Source: an uncultured Clostridia bacterium (GTDB lineage Bacteria; Bacillota; Clostridia; Oscillospirales; Ruminococcaceae). Taken from it: a DNA stretch of 7,122 nt. The first letter of the stretch is position 1; every line of letters begins with the position of its first letter. Of this stretch, positions 1 to 6,466 are shown piece by piece. The notes beneath the pieces are model-generated. The model saw only the letters and a program-made list of their open reading frames with translations. It was not told the origin of the DNA and did no database searches. The DNA lies in assembly GCA_947175045.1 (NCBI GenBank), contig CAMWLH010000102.1, positions 1-7,122 on the forward strand, given 5' to 3'. A program made the translations under genes and the position numbers.

Positions 1-36
1 GTCTTTTTTGTGAGGTGTAAGCTTTTGAGCAATTGA

Positions 37-231
37 TTGTGCGACCTAACCGCCAATGAAATTCAAACCGAAAAGCGGCAGCCCATTTCATTTTATCGGA
101 CAGACCGAGTATATAGTTGGTCGAAGGTGGAATATAATTTAAGCGCAACGGGCGAAACAATAGTCCCCGTTCTGCAGTCCATGTGCGACTGGGGGAAGAA
201 CTATCTGGACAAAAGGGAGCAATCAAAATAA
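37..231 (+). pseudogene. C-terminal remnant of an HxlR-type winged-helix regulator
   Basis: HxlR-family proteins are small DNA-binding regulators of about 100-120 residues whose C-terminal part carries a typical VEYxLT..G..L.PVL..MC.WG signature. Here KVEYNLSATGETIVPVLQ followed by SMCDWGKNYL (roughly positions 130-216) matches that signature well. The DNA-recognition part is missing. The same frame has a stop at 34-36, the only possible start after it is a TTG at 37 with no good ribosome binding site, and the other forward frames in the first 40 bases do not continue the family. The stretch between the start and KVEY (residues about 4-31) matches the family poorly. It is therefore most likely a truncated or frameshifted pseudogene, though a sequencing error or a gene continuing outside the window in another frame is possible. 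It converges with galE. The family call is fairly secure; any function is doubtful. Confidence 0.6.
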
Positions 232-237
232 ACGCGC

Positions 238-263
238 AAAAAGCCGCCCGGTCATGGGCGGCT
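238..263 (-). terminator. Minus-strand intrinsic terminator hairpin (hairpin A)
   Basis: A 9-base arm AGCCGCCCG (242-250) pairs across loop GTCA with TGGGCGGCT (255-263). Read on the minus strand, the stem runs directly into a T-run (242-238), the layout of an intrinsic terminator for transcription arriving from galE. The terminal pair is an A-C mismatch on the minus strand and a G-U pair on the plus strand. The hairpin lies only 10 bases past the HxlR remnant's stop, so it may also end plus-strand transcripts, although the plus-strand tail (CGGTTTG) is weak. It is nearly identical to the hairpin at 469-490. Confidence 0.65.
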
Positions 264-304
264 CGGTTTGTAGAAAAAGTACGGCGACGATGTATCCACG
301 CATC

Positions 305-424
305 GGAATTTCAAAAAGTCGCGCATTTGCCGAACGGCAAATGCTGCGCGGTTTCGGCTAAGCACGCGCAGTGAGCGAGCGTAGCGAGTGAACGGAGTGT
401 GATCAGCCGAAATTTTGAAATTCC
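305..424. repeat. Structured dispersed repeat, copy 1 (120 bp)
   Basis: The ends are inverted repeats, GGAATTTCAAAA at 305-316 against TTTTGAAATTCC at 413-424. Inside are a hairpin GCATTTGCC/GGCAAATGC (323-331 with 336-344, loop GAAC) and a second stem TTTCGGCT/AGCCGAAA (352-359 with 405-412) that ends flush against the right terminal arm. The second stem encloses a core GAGCGTAGCG...GAACGGAG (377-397). The same plan, with the same ends and core but different stem sequences, recurs at 1695-1804. There is no coding capacity and no clear target-site duplication. It could be a MITE-like or REP-like element, or a structured RNA in the galE 3' region. On the minus strand the first hairpin, extended by a CGC/GCG pair, is followed within two bases by TTTTT, so it may also terminate galE transcripts. 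Confidence 0.7.
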
Positions 425-468
425 CATTTTAATCATTTACTTCTCGTCAACACTTTATATACAGACTG

Positions 469-506
469 AGCCGCCCGGTCACGGGCGGCTTTAGGTTATT
501 TATTTT
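469..506 (+). terminator. Plus-strand terminator-like hairpin (hairpin B)
   Basis: AGCCGCCCG (469-477) pairs perfectly with CGGGCGGCT (482-490) around loop GTCA. On the plus strand it is followed by a broken T-rich tail (490-506), which would stop transcripts coming from the HxlR side before they run antisense into galE. On the minus strand the hairpin begins 5 bases after the galE stop but is followed by TCAGTCTG, with no T-run, so it is a poor galE terminator by itself. Its sequence differs from hairpin A by one base. Confidence 0.5.
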
Positions 507-1509
507 CAGCCTCTCTGATCTTTCTGAAACTCCAAGCGTCCCTGCACATATCCTCGATACCCAGCTCTGCTTTCCAGCCGAGCTCCTTTTCGGCGAGAGA
601 GGGGTCGGAGTATGTCGTAGCGGCGTCACCCGCGCGGCGCGGACCTATGGTGTAGCCCAGATCGATGCCGTTCACTCTCTGGAACGCATCAAGTATCTCA
701 ATAACAGAATATCCGTTGCCCGTTCCGAGGTTGTATGCGGGGCAGCCGCCGTTCATAGCGCGCGCCTTCTTGACCGCCGCCACATGACCCTTAGCGAGAT
801 CTACGACGTGGATATAATCTCTCACGCAGCTTCCGTCGGGGGTGGGGTAATCGTTGCCCGCCACCTGGAGCACGTCTCGCTTGCCTGCCGCCTTGTCGAG
901 AACTATGGGCATAAGGTTGTTGGGTATCCCGTTGGGATCCTCGCCGATCTTGCCGCTCTTATGAGCGCCCACGGGATTGAAGTAGCGCAGCAGTATCATA
1001 GTCCAAGAGCTGTCCGCCGCGTACATCTCGCGGCAAAGGTTCTCAATAATGAGCTTGGTGCTGCCGTAGGGATTTATCGCGCTGAGCGGGAAATCCTCTT
1101 TAACGGGAACAGTCTCGGGAATACCGTAAACCGTAGCCGACGAACTGAACACGAACTTGGTGCAGCCGTACTTTTTCATGGTCTCGAGGATATTAAACGT
1201 GCCGCGCAGATTGTTTGAGTAGTACACCAGCGGCTTCTGAACGCTCTCGGGAACGCACTTATATCCCGCGAAATGAATGACCTGCTCTATATCGTTGTCC
1301 GCAAAAATTCTGTCGATCGCGGGCATATCCAGCATATCGTCCTCGTAGAATTTAAAGCTCTTGCCGGTTATCTCTTTAATACCGTCGAGCGCGCGGGAAT
1401 TTGAGTTGTAGAAGTTGTCCATTACAACGATCTCTTCCCCCGCGTTAAGCAGTTCAACGCAGGTGTGGGAGCCGATAAAGCCTGCTCCGCCGGTTACCAG
1501 AATTGCCAT
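496..1509 (-). CDS. galE: UDP-glucose 4-epimerase
   Basis: GalE interconverts UDP-galactose and UDP-glucose in the cytoplasm using tightly bound NAD+, linking the Leloir pathway to the supply of UDP-galactose for cell-surface glycans. The 337-residue product has the usual family length (E. coli GalE has 338). It shows the Rossmann motif GGAGFIGSH (residues 7-15), HFAGYKCVPESV (79-90), the SSSATVYG segment (122-129) with the catalytic Ser/Thr position, the YxxxK pair Tyr148/Lys152 in PYGSTK, and RYFNPVGAH (175-183). These align with the E. coli catalytic residues Tyr149 and Lys153. The ATG at 1507-1509 is chosen because GGAGG lies 8 bases upstream and the Rossmann strand begins at residue 2. 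A longer frame starting with TTG at 1572 is rejected because that TTG is part of the -35 box. The gene has its own promoter and no partner gal gene in view, so it appears monocistronic. The family is certain; specificity for UDP-GlcNAc as well cannot be excluded. Confidence 0.96.
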   Translation of the reverse strand: MAILVTGGAGFIGSHTCVELLNAGEEIVVMDNFYNSNSRALDGIKEITGKSFKFYEDDMLDMPAIDRIFADNDIEQVIHFAGYKCVPESVQKPLVYYSNNLRGTFNILETMKKYGCTKFVFSSSATVYGIPETVPVKEDFPLSAINPYGSTKLIIENLCREMYAADSSWTMILLRYFNPVGAHKSGKIGEDPNGIPNNLMPIVLDKAAGKRDVLQVAGNDYPTPDGSCVRDYIHVVDLAKGHVAAVKKARAMNGGCPAYNLGTGNGYSVIEILDAFQRVNGIDLGYTIGPRRAGDAATTYSDPSLAEKELGWKAELGIEDMCRDAWSFRKIREAENK

Positions 1510-1517
1510 AACAAAAA

Positions 1518-1522
1518 CCTCC
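1518..1522 (-). promoter_or_regulatory. galE ribosome binding site
   Basis: GGAGG on the minus strand, 8 bases before the ATG at 1507-1509. This fixes the galE start against the longer in-frame TTG alternative. Confidence 0.85.
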
Positions 1523-1543
1523 GTACATAAAAAATATATACTT

Positions 1544-1572
1544 ATTATACTACTGTTTTGCGCTTTTGTCAA
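1544..1572 (-). promoter_or_regulatory. Consensus sigma-A promoter of galE
   Basis: On the minus strand TTGACA (1572-1567) and TATAAT (1549-1544) are both perfect consensus hexamers with the optimal 17-base spacer. Transcription would start near 1537, giving a leader of about 28 bases that contains the GGAGG site. This indicates strong housekeeping transcription independent of the upstream sigma/anti-sigma operon. Confidence 0.9.
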
Positions 1573-1594
1573 TCATTTTATTTATCAAAAAGTA

Positions 1595-1635
1595 AAATTT
1601 TTTCACCCCGATATTACATCGGGGCGAAAAAATTT
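1595..1635 (-). terminator. Long inverted repeat between the anti-sigma gene and galE, candidate terminator
   Basis: Two 18-base arms (1595-1612 and 1618-1635) surround loop ATTAC, with the GC core CCCCGAT/ATCGGGG. The only mismatch (A1605 with C1625) becomes a G-U pair in minus-strand RNA, so the minus-strand fold is unbroken. After the stem the minus strand reads TACTTTTTG. It lies past the large gene and 22 bases upstream of the galE -35 box, so ending the sigma/anti-sigma transcript is the simplest role. The A/T order around the GC core is reversed from a textbook terminator, so an operator or bidirectional barrier is possible. Confidence 0.5.
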
Positions 1636-1694
1636 GGGAGGTAAAAGGAAATTTGTCTTGTGTAAAAGTTATAGCAGCGCAGTGTTAACGCAGC

Positions 1695-1804
1695 GGAATT
1701 TCAAAAAGTGTCAGAATTTTCGCAGAAAATTCCGATCAATCCCCGTGATCGCTCGAAGTGGAGCGTTAGCGGAACAGAGATTGCTTGCGGGAATTTTGAA
1801 ATTC
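1695..1804. repeat. Structured dispersed repeat, copy 2 (110 bp)
   Basis: This has the same plan as the repeat at 305-424. Terminal arms GAATTTCAAAA (1696-1706) and TTTTGAAATTC (1794-1804) pair. The first hairpin is GAATTTTC/GAAAATTC (1714-1721 with 1725-1732, loop GCA). A weaker second stem is AATCCCCG with CGGGAATT (1738-1745 with 1788-1795, one mismatch). The core GAGCGTTAGCG then GAACAGAG (1761-1779) matches copy 1 apart from a one-base gap, a three-base gap and one substitution. The stem sequences differ from copy 1 while pairing is kept. The right end sits one base from the stop codon of the large membrane protein, so the element forms that gene's 3' end. No target-site duplication is visible. 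Confidence 0.7.
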
Positions 1805-1805
1805 T

Positions 1806-4800
1806 TTAAAACGGCGAATAGCAGTTTGAGAACCGCCAGCCCTCGGAGGTCTTAACAAGAAACAGCCTGTACGTTTCATAAGGCGTTTCGGCGGGTACTG
1901 TTCTGTCATCGTCCGCATAGCCGTATACCTCGTATTGCAGTTCTCCGTGGCTATCGTCCGTAAAGTAGATCATGGGGTGCCTGTACACCTCGGCTACTTC
2001 AATATTGCCGCCTCTTGCCCCGCCGGTGGTGTAAAGATAACCGTTGTATTCGCGCACGGACGTGCTGTCGATCATCAGCTCAGCTGCGCAGTCAAAGGTG
2101 AAGCAGCGCCCAAGGTATTCCTCAAAATCCTCATATGTCGGGAACAGACCGTTGTAGCAGGGGTAATAATGCAGTCCATCTATTACGATAGTGCTGTCAT
2201 AGTTAGTATAGACGCTGTTTCCTACAAGCCAGTCGCTCGCTATGTTCATAACGTTCCACACCTCGTTATGCTGAAGCTCCAGCAGCGGCAGAACGCTTTC
2301 AACGCTGTCGTCCGCGGTATTGCGGAATACCAGCTCGCCGTCCTCTTCAAAGGTAAAACCGTTGTCGGACACCTCCAGATAGTCGGTAGTGAAAATGGAT
2401 CGCATTTCTATCGTCCGATAGGGCGCGTAGACCCAATATGACGGCTCGTCGCCCAGATAAGCGCCCGCCAGCAGGTACTCCCCGCTGAATTGCAGGAACT
2501 CCGGCATAAGCGATCTCTTGACGTTTTCCTCGTCCTCGATGGAATCGCAGTCATAAACATAGCAGTTCCCCGCGGCTCTGCCGTTGATATAGCGGTAAAT
2601 ATTGTTCTCGGAGCAGTCCAGCAAAAACAGATCGCTGCCGTTCATCGTATAGATACTGTGCTCGCCTACGCTCTCGTCCAGCTCGTAGATAATATTGTCG
2701 GAGCTGTCGTAGAAGTAAAGATGCGTGCCGTCGTCCTCTTCATTGAACGCGTACCAGCAGCCGTTGTCAACGGGAAGCTTCTCCGCGCCGTCCAGCCCGT
2801 AGATAGCGGGCTCATAGGCAGCCATATACCACTGACCGTCATTGTCTCTTCTGAAAGTAACGATATAGTCATAGTGCTGCGAAAAACCGGAGTAGAAAGT
2901 AGTCGCGATCTTTATCTTGTCATATCTTCTCTCCAGGATAACATACTCGGTCTTGCCGCTCATTCCTGTGGAAGGTTCGGCGTAAAGCCTTTCCCCGCTC
3001 TCGACGACTACCGAGCCGCTGATGCAGTACTCGGTTATGACGCTCCCCTCCATATCCATGCTGTCCATAGCCTGAATCAAAGCGTACAATCCGTATATCG
3101 AGATATAACCCCTGTCGGGAAGCGATTGGCTAAGCGTCTCCTGTCTGGTATAGGTTTTCAGCGGCTCGCCCTTTTGCAGCGCGTCCGCGTACCTGTAAAC
3201 CTTTGTTGTTGCGGGGTCGTCCTTTTCGATCACAAACAGCGCGTCGCCCGATTCGATAGGTATGATATCGCTTCTGCCTATGGCAACGCGGTGAACCTTC
3301 ATCAGCCACTCCGTGCTTGTTTCCGCAAAGCCGTATATCCAACTGATATCGGGCTCCGTAAAGTCGTTGTAGAAGTCCAGGGTATAGCTTACCTCGCCGT
3401 CGCTCCATACGCCGATGAAGTACGGGAACAGGCTCATATCCATGCTGAAGTTTACTTCCTCAATGCTCTCACCCGTGTCGGAGATATTGCACTTCCACGC
3501 GCCGTCCTGCTTTGTAAATGTCAGAATAAAGTTTTTCAGCGTTCCCTTCTCAAAGGAGGGATCATCGTAATATCCGTGCTCAAAAAGCTGGGATTGAATG
3601 TATGCCTGGCTGATGACCACACGATCGTCGTCCATGCTGACAAGAACCGGGTCAAAGGAAGACATCATTAAAGCATTATGCAGACCGATGCTCCACGAAA
3701 CGCCGTTGCGGTCAATGATATAATCCATGTAGTAGACGTTCCAGAATTCATCGCTGAAATCCTCACCGATCATATCGAACAGTTTTTCACGTCCGAAGCT
3801 ACCCAATGTCATCATATCATGAAGCTCGGTATCATACTGTTTATCGCTTCTCGAATACTTCAGTGTATAGTTCCGCTTCGTGGTAGAATAACCATAGATG
3901 CTGTCGTCATAGATCAGATTGCCCTCATTGTAAAAATACATCGTATCGGTATCGGAATACGGGATATAATACATCTCGCCTGCGCCGCCGCTGATCTTGT
4001 CGAAATAATATCCCCCGCGCCCCTTGAAAGGCGTTCTCATTCCGTAGGGCTCCTCGGAATAGCTGAAAACGACTTGATTGTTATAAACAGTGTCACCGCA
4101 CACCCACTCCCCGAAGAAAGCATTTTCATATACGTCAAGCCTTTCCTCGCTGTGATCTGCATATTCACTGTCCATTTCAAGCGTAGTGTAGTCATAGTCA
4201 ATATCATAGTAGGTATCGGTATACTCCCACTTGCCGCCCGTTTTCTCAAATACGCTTACCAGCGAAGTTTCCCATTCACCCGCTTTCTCGAAATACTTGT
4301 GCACAAGCGCCACCCTGTCGGAGCCGATCTCCGCCGTGCCAAGGAAATAAGGCTCTCCCTCAAGATTCAGCCACACGATGTCCCCATTTAACACGGCAGT
4401 CTGATAGTACTCAATAAAGCTGTTGTAGGTATCCTCAAATCCGCTTCCAAGCTCTTCAAACAGCCTGCTTCTGCCCAGCTCGGTAAGAACGCCGTAAAGG
4501 TCTCGGCTGTCGGCGGTCGCGCAATTAGCCATACGGTAAATATCGAATTTAAGCGGGTTGCCGTTGATAAAGCGGTACATAAGCTGCCTGTCGTTCTCGG
4601 GAACGAAATACACGCTGCCGTCGTCCGTAAAGGCATATGCGCCGTTATCCCCGCGCATTACCGAAACGACCCCGTCAAGCTGATATCCGTCGCCGCTGTC
4701 GGAATACATTACCGTAATCACCTGCGGCGGCTCTCTGTCCTGACCGTCGTCCATGTTCAGCAGCCCGTCCCTATGCCATTCCCCGAAGAAATACTCCTCC

Positions 4801-5903
4801 AGAACGCCGCGGTCTGTCTCTCCCGAATTTTCGGGTATATTATCCGCAAATCCGTGGGGCAAAGTGTAGTCGTCAAGCACAGGGTCGCCCCACACGCCGT
4901 TTTCCTTAGTTACGGATATATTATAGAATACGCTGAAATTATTCCCTACTGCCGCGCATTTAAGCGCATATTCAAGCCTATCCTCGTCCCGGTAGTTTAT
5001 GATAATGTTGTCACTTGCCGAAAGGAAGCCCTCCTGCCGCGTGAGCCGCAGACCGTCCGCGTCATAGCTCACATCGCCGAACAACAGCTCCGGGTCAATA
5101 CCCATCTCCGCGCACAGCTTATGAACACCGAAGTAATTCAGCGCGCTGTTATTCTCCTCGGAATACTCCCCATCGCGCACATATACCACGCTCGGAGCCT
5201 CGGCTCTGTTAACCTCGTCAAAGGTATAATCGCTGAACAAGTACAGCGTATCGGGATCGTCGGCGGGCGCGAAAACGATATGAACATGAAATACCTCGCC
5301 GGAGCCGTCATTCATAAAATTAAACGACGACATATAAGCGCCGTGCTCGTCCTCATAAAAGCCTATAAGCTTATTGCCGAATCCGTTGTAGTTGTCGCCG
5401 AACAGTACATTATCCGCCGGCGCGTAGCCGACATAATATATATTGTCCCTTGCCGAAGCGCTTGAAGAGGAAGCGTTCCTCCACTTCCCGCAGAAATATT
5501 TTTCATATATTGAGAAATCCTCCGAGTAAAGCGAGGGGTCTGTAGGCAAGGTGATATCGTCAAGAATATTATAAGTTACAGCCTCTTTGGTCGAGCTGCC
5601 CTCCGACACTGAGCTGTCGTTTTGGTCGGACTGCACGATACTGTCGTTTTTCACATACTTGACAGCCGTGACCACCGATACCGCCAGCACCGCCGCAGCC
5701 GCCGCAAATCCGACAATGCTGCCGACAATGCGCTTTTTGCTCCGCACCTGCGAAAGTCTCTGCGCCTGAACGGGCACGAGCTCGCCGTATTCCTCGTCGC
5801 CGCCGTCGGACTGCCTGCCGAACAGCTCTGCCGCCTCGTTAGCGTATTTCGGGTCGAGATTATCGAGAACCTCGTCCCACAGCTTCTTGCTCTGATAACT
5901 CAT
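1806..5903 (-). CDS. Giant membrane-anchored anti-sigma-like sensor with five tandem modules and an IseA-like C-terminus
   Basis: This 1365-residue single-pass protein is predicted to hold the neighbouring ECF sigma factor inactive inside the cell and to sense the envelope outside. Residues 1-58 are cytoplasmic, acidic and helical, ending in the basic RSKKR. They resemble the LxxxLDxxYxxEA start common in clostridial anti-sigma proteins. Residues 59-82 form one Ala/Val-rich membrane helix, with no signal-peptidase site evident. The rest is acidic, Tyr/Asp-rich and extracellular. Five modules each begin near an FxGxW-like motif, with Trp at 141, 376, 600, 833 and 1050 (spacing 217-235). The first three have a GxxKLFxxxG-like helix at 259-268, 477-486 and 704-713. 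Modules 1-4 end in KxxGxW-like strands with Trp at 338, 559, 803 and 1025. Residues 1205-1365 resemble IseA/YoeB inhibitors of D,L-endopeptidases: YYPCYNGLFPTYEDFEEYL, YNGYLYTTGGARGGN and FLVKTSEGWRF. The start overlaps the sigma stop (ATGA) behind AAAGGGG. The anti-sigma role rests on position and topology; the IseA call is from memory of the family; module function is unknown. Confidence 0.85.
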   Translation of the reverse strand: MSYQSKKLWDEVLDNLDPKYANEAAELFGRQSDGGDEEYGELVPVQAQRLSQVRSKKRIVGSIVGFAAAAAVLAVSVVTAVKYVKNDSIVQSDQNDSSVSEGSSTKEAVTYNILDDITLPTDPSLYSEDFSIYEKYFCGKWRNASSSSASARDNIYYVGYAPADNVLFGDNYNGFGNKLIGFYEDEHGAYMSSFNFMNDGSGEVFHVHIVFAPADDPDTLYLFSDYTFDEVNRAEAPSVVYVRDGEYSEENNSALNYFGVHKLCAEMGIDPELLFGDVSYDADGLRLTRQEGFLSASDNIIINYRDEDRLEYALKCAAVGNNFSVFYNISVTKENGVWGDPVLDDYTLPHGFADNIPENSGETDRGVLEEYFFGEWHRDGLLNMDDGQDREPPQVITVMYSDSGDGYQLDGVVSVMRGDNGAYAFTDDGSVYFVPENDRQLMYRFINGNPLKFDIYRMANCATADSRDLYGVLTELGRSRLFEELGSGFEDTYNSFIEYYQTAVLNGDIVWLNLEGEPYFLGTAEIGSDRVALVHKYFEKAGEWETSLVSVFEKTGGKWEYTDTYYDIDYDYTTLEMDSEYADHSEERLDVYENAFFGEWVCGDTVYNNQVVFSYSEEPYGMRTPFKGRGGYYFDKISGGAGEMYYIPYSDTDTMYFYNEGNLIYDDSIYGYSTTKRNYTLKYSRSDKQYDTELHDMMTLGSFGREKLFDMIGEDFSDEFWNVYYMDYIIDRNGVSWSIGLHNALMMSSFDPVLVSMDDDRVVISQAYIQSQLFEHGYYDDPSFEKGTLKNFILTFTKQDGAWKCNISDTGESIEEVNFSMDMSLFPYFIGVWSDGEVSYTLDFYNDFTEPDISWIYGFAETSTEWLMKVHRVAIGRSDIIPIESGDALFVIEKDDPATTKVYRYADALQKGEPLKTYTRQETLSQSLPDRGYISIYGLYALIQAMDSMDMEGSVITEYCISGSVVVESGERLYAEPSTGMSGKTEYVILERRYDKIKIATTFYSGFSQHYDYIVTFRRDNDGQWYMAAYEPAIYGLDGAEKLPVDNGCWYAFNEEDDGTHLYFYDSSDNIIYELDESVGEHSIYTMNGSDLFLLDCSENNIYRYINGRAAGNCYVYDCDSIEDEENVKRSLMPEFLQFSGEYLLAGAYLGDEPSYWVYAPYRTIEMRSIFTTDYLEVSDNGFTFEEDGELVFRNTADDSVESVLPLLELQHNEVWNVMNIASDWLVGNSVYTNYDSTIVIDGLHYYPCYNGLFPTYEDFEEYLGRCFTFDCAAELMIDSTSVREYNGYLYTTGGARGGNIEVAEVYRHPMIYFTDDSHGELQYEVYGYADDDRTVPAETPYETYRLFLVKTSEGWRFSNCYSPF

Positions 5904-5919
5904 ACCTCAACACCCCTTT
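5900..5919 (-). promoter_or_regulatory. Translational coupling site of the sigma and anti-sigma genes
   Basis: The sigma gene's stop and the anti-sigma gene's start share the four bases ATGA (5903-5900), which usually couples translation and keeps the two proteins in proportion. AAAGGGG (5919-5913), inside the end of the sigma gene, lies 9 bases before the ATG and is the likely ribosome binding site. A closer GAGG is only one base from the ATG and is badly placed. Confidence 0.75.
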
Positions 5920-6445
5920 CCTCGAGATATGTCCTCAGCTTGGCACGGGTGCGCGAAAGCTGAGTTTTAACGTCGGACTCGCTTGCTCCCAGCGCCTTGG
6001 CAATATCGCTTATCGACATATTGTAGTAGTATCGTGCCATAAAAATTTGTCTGCTCTTTTTCTTGATTTTTCCCAGAAATTGGTTTATGTATTCGCTGAT
6101 CTGCTTGCTGTCGTATTCGCTCTCTACCGTTTTGCTGTCGGGGATAATCTCCCCCAGCTCGTCATAGAAGCTCTCGCAGGGGTGCCTGCGTATCTTGTCG
6201 GAGCTGTTGAGCGCCGTATTGCGCACGGTTGCGCAGAGATAACCGCACAGTGATTTCGGCTGCGCGGGCGGTATTGCGTCCCAGACCTTTTCATATGCCA
6301 TATTTACCGCCTCCTCGGCATCTTCGTTGTTGTTAAGAATGTTGTAAGCGATCCTGCTGCATAGTTTGCCGTACTTTTTCTGCATTTCGGAGAGCGCCTG
6401 CTCCGAACGGCGGTTAAAAAGCTCGATAATGCTGCTGTCCTGCAT
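5900..6445 (-). CDS. ECF-type RNA polymerase sigma factor
   Basis: This 181-residue protein has the two-domain plan of extracytoplasmic-function sigma-70 factors, which direct RNA polymerase to stress or envelope promoters once released from an anti-sigma factor. Region 2 spans about residues 24-84, including YGKLCSRIAYNILNNNEDAE, the VWDAIPP segment and YLCATVRNTALN (core binding and -10 recognition). An acidic linker covers 86-116. Region 4 spans about 118-178, with the helix-turn-helix SISDIAKALGASESDVKTQL (144-163) followed by SRTRAKLRTYL for -35 recognition. Length and both domains are normal. The ATG at 6443-6445 follows GAGGGGGAG at a suitable distance. The gene is first in a two-gene operon with the membrane protein and has an ECF-like promoter just upstream, suggesting it activates itself. 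The ECF class is secure; the subgroup and the signal are not known. Confidence 0.93.
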   Translation of the reverse strand: MQDSSIIELFNRRSEQALSEMQKKYGKLCSRIAYNILNNNEDAEEAVNMAYEKVWDAIPPAQPKSLCGYLCATVRNTALNSSDKIRRHPCESFYDELGEIIPDSKTVESEYDSKQISEYINQFLGKIKKKSRQIFMARYYYNMSISDIAKALGASESDVKTQLSRTRAKLRTYLEERGVEV

Positions 6446-6451
6446 AATATT

Positions 6452-6460
6452 CTCCCCCTC
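6452..6460 (-). promoter_or_regulatory. Sigma gene ribosome binding site
   Basis: GAGGGGGAG on the minus strand, 6 bases before the ATG at 6443-6445. The predicted transcription start is at about 6460, so the leader would be little more than this site. Confidence 0.7.
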
Positions 6461-6466
6461 ACTAAA

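Noticed and set aside
183..374. Plus-strand 63-codon frame overlapping the HxlR remnant and repeat copy 1
   Set aside because: It is made up of the hairpin and repeat sequence and resembles no protein family.
305..424. CRISPR array or integron attC site
   Set aside because: There are only two widely spaced copies with no regular spacers, and no integrase or cas gene is present.
784..1218. Plus-strand open frame of 144 codons
   Set aside because: It is antisense to galE, whose protein is conserved throughout this stretch.
1510..1572. 21-residue N-terminal extension of galE from a TTG
   Set aside because: The TTG is part of the -35 box, upstream of the predicted transcript start, while the ATG at 1509 has GGAGG and begins directly at the Rossmann fold.
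2490..3671. Long plus-strand open frame (393 codons) and others at 3678-4391 and 4773-5465
   Set aside because: They lie opposite the giant membrane protein gene, show no recognisable domains or good ribosome binding sites, and arise from its codon bias.
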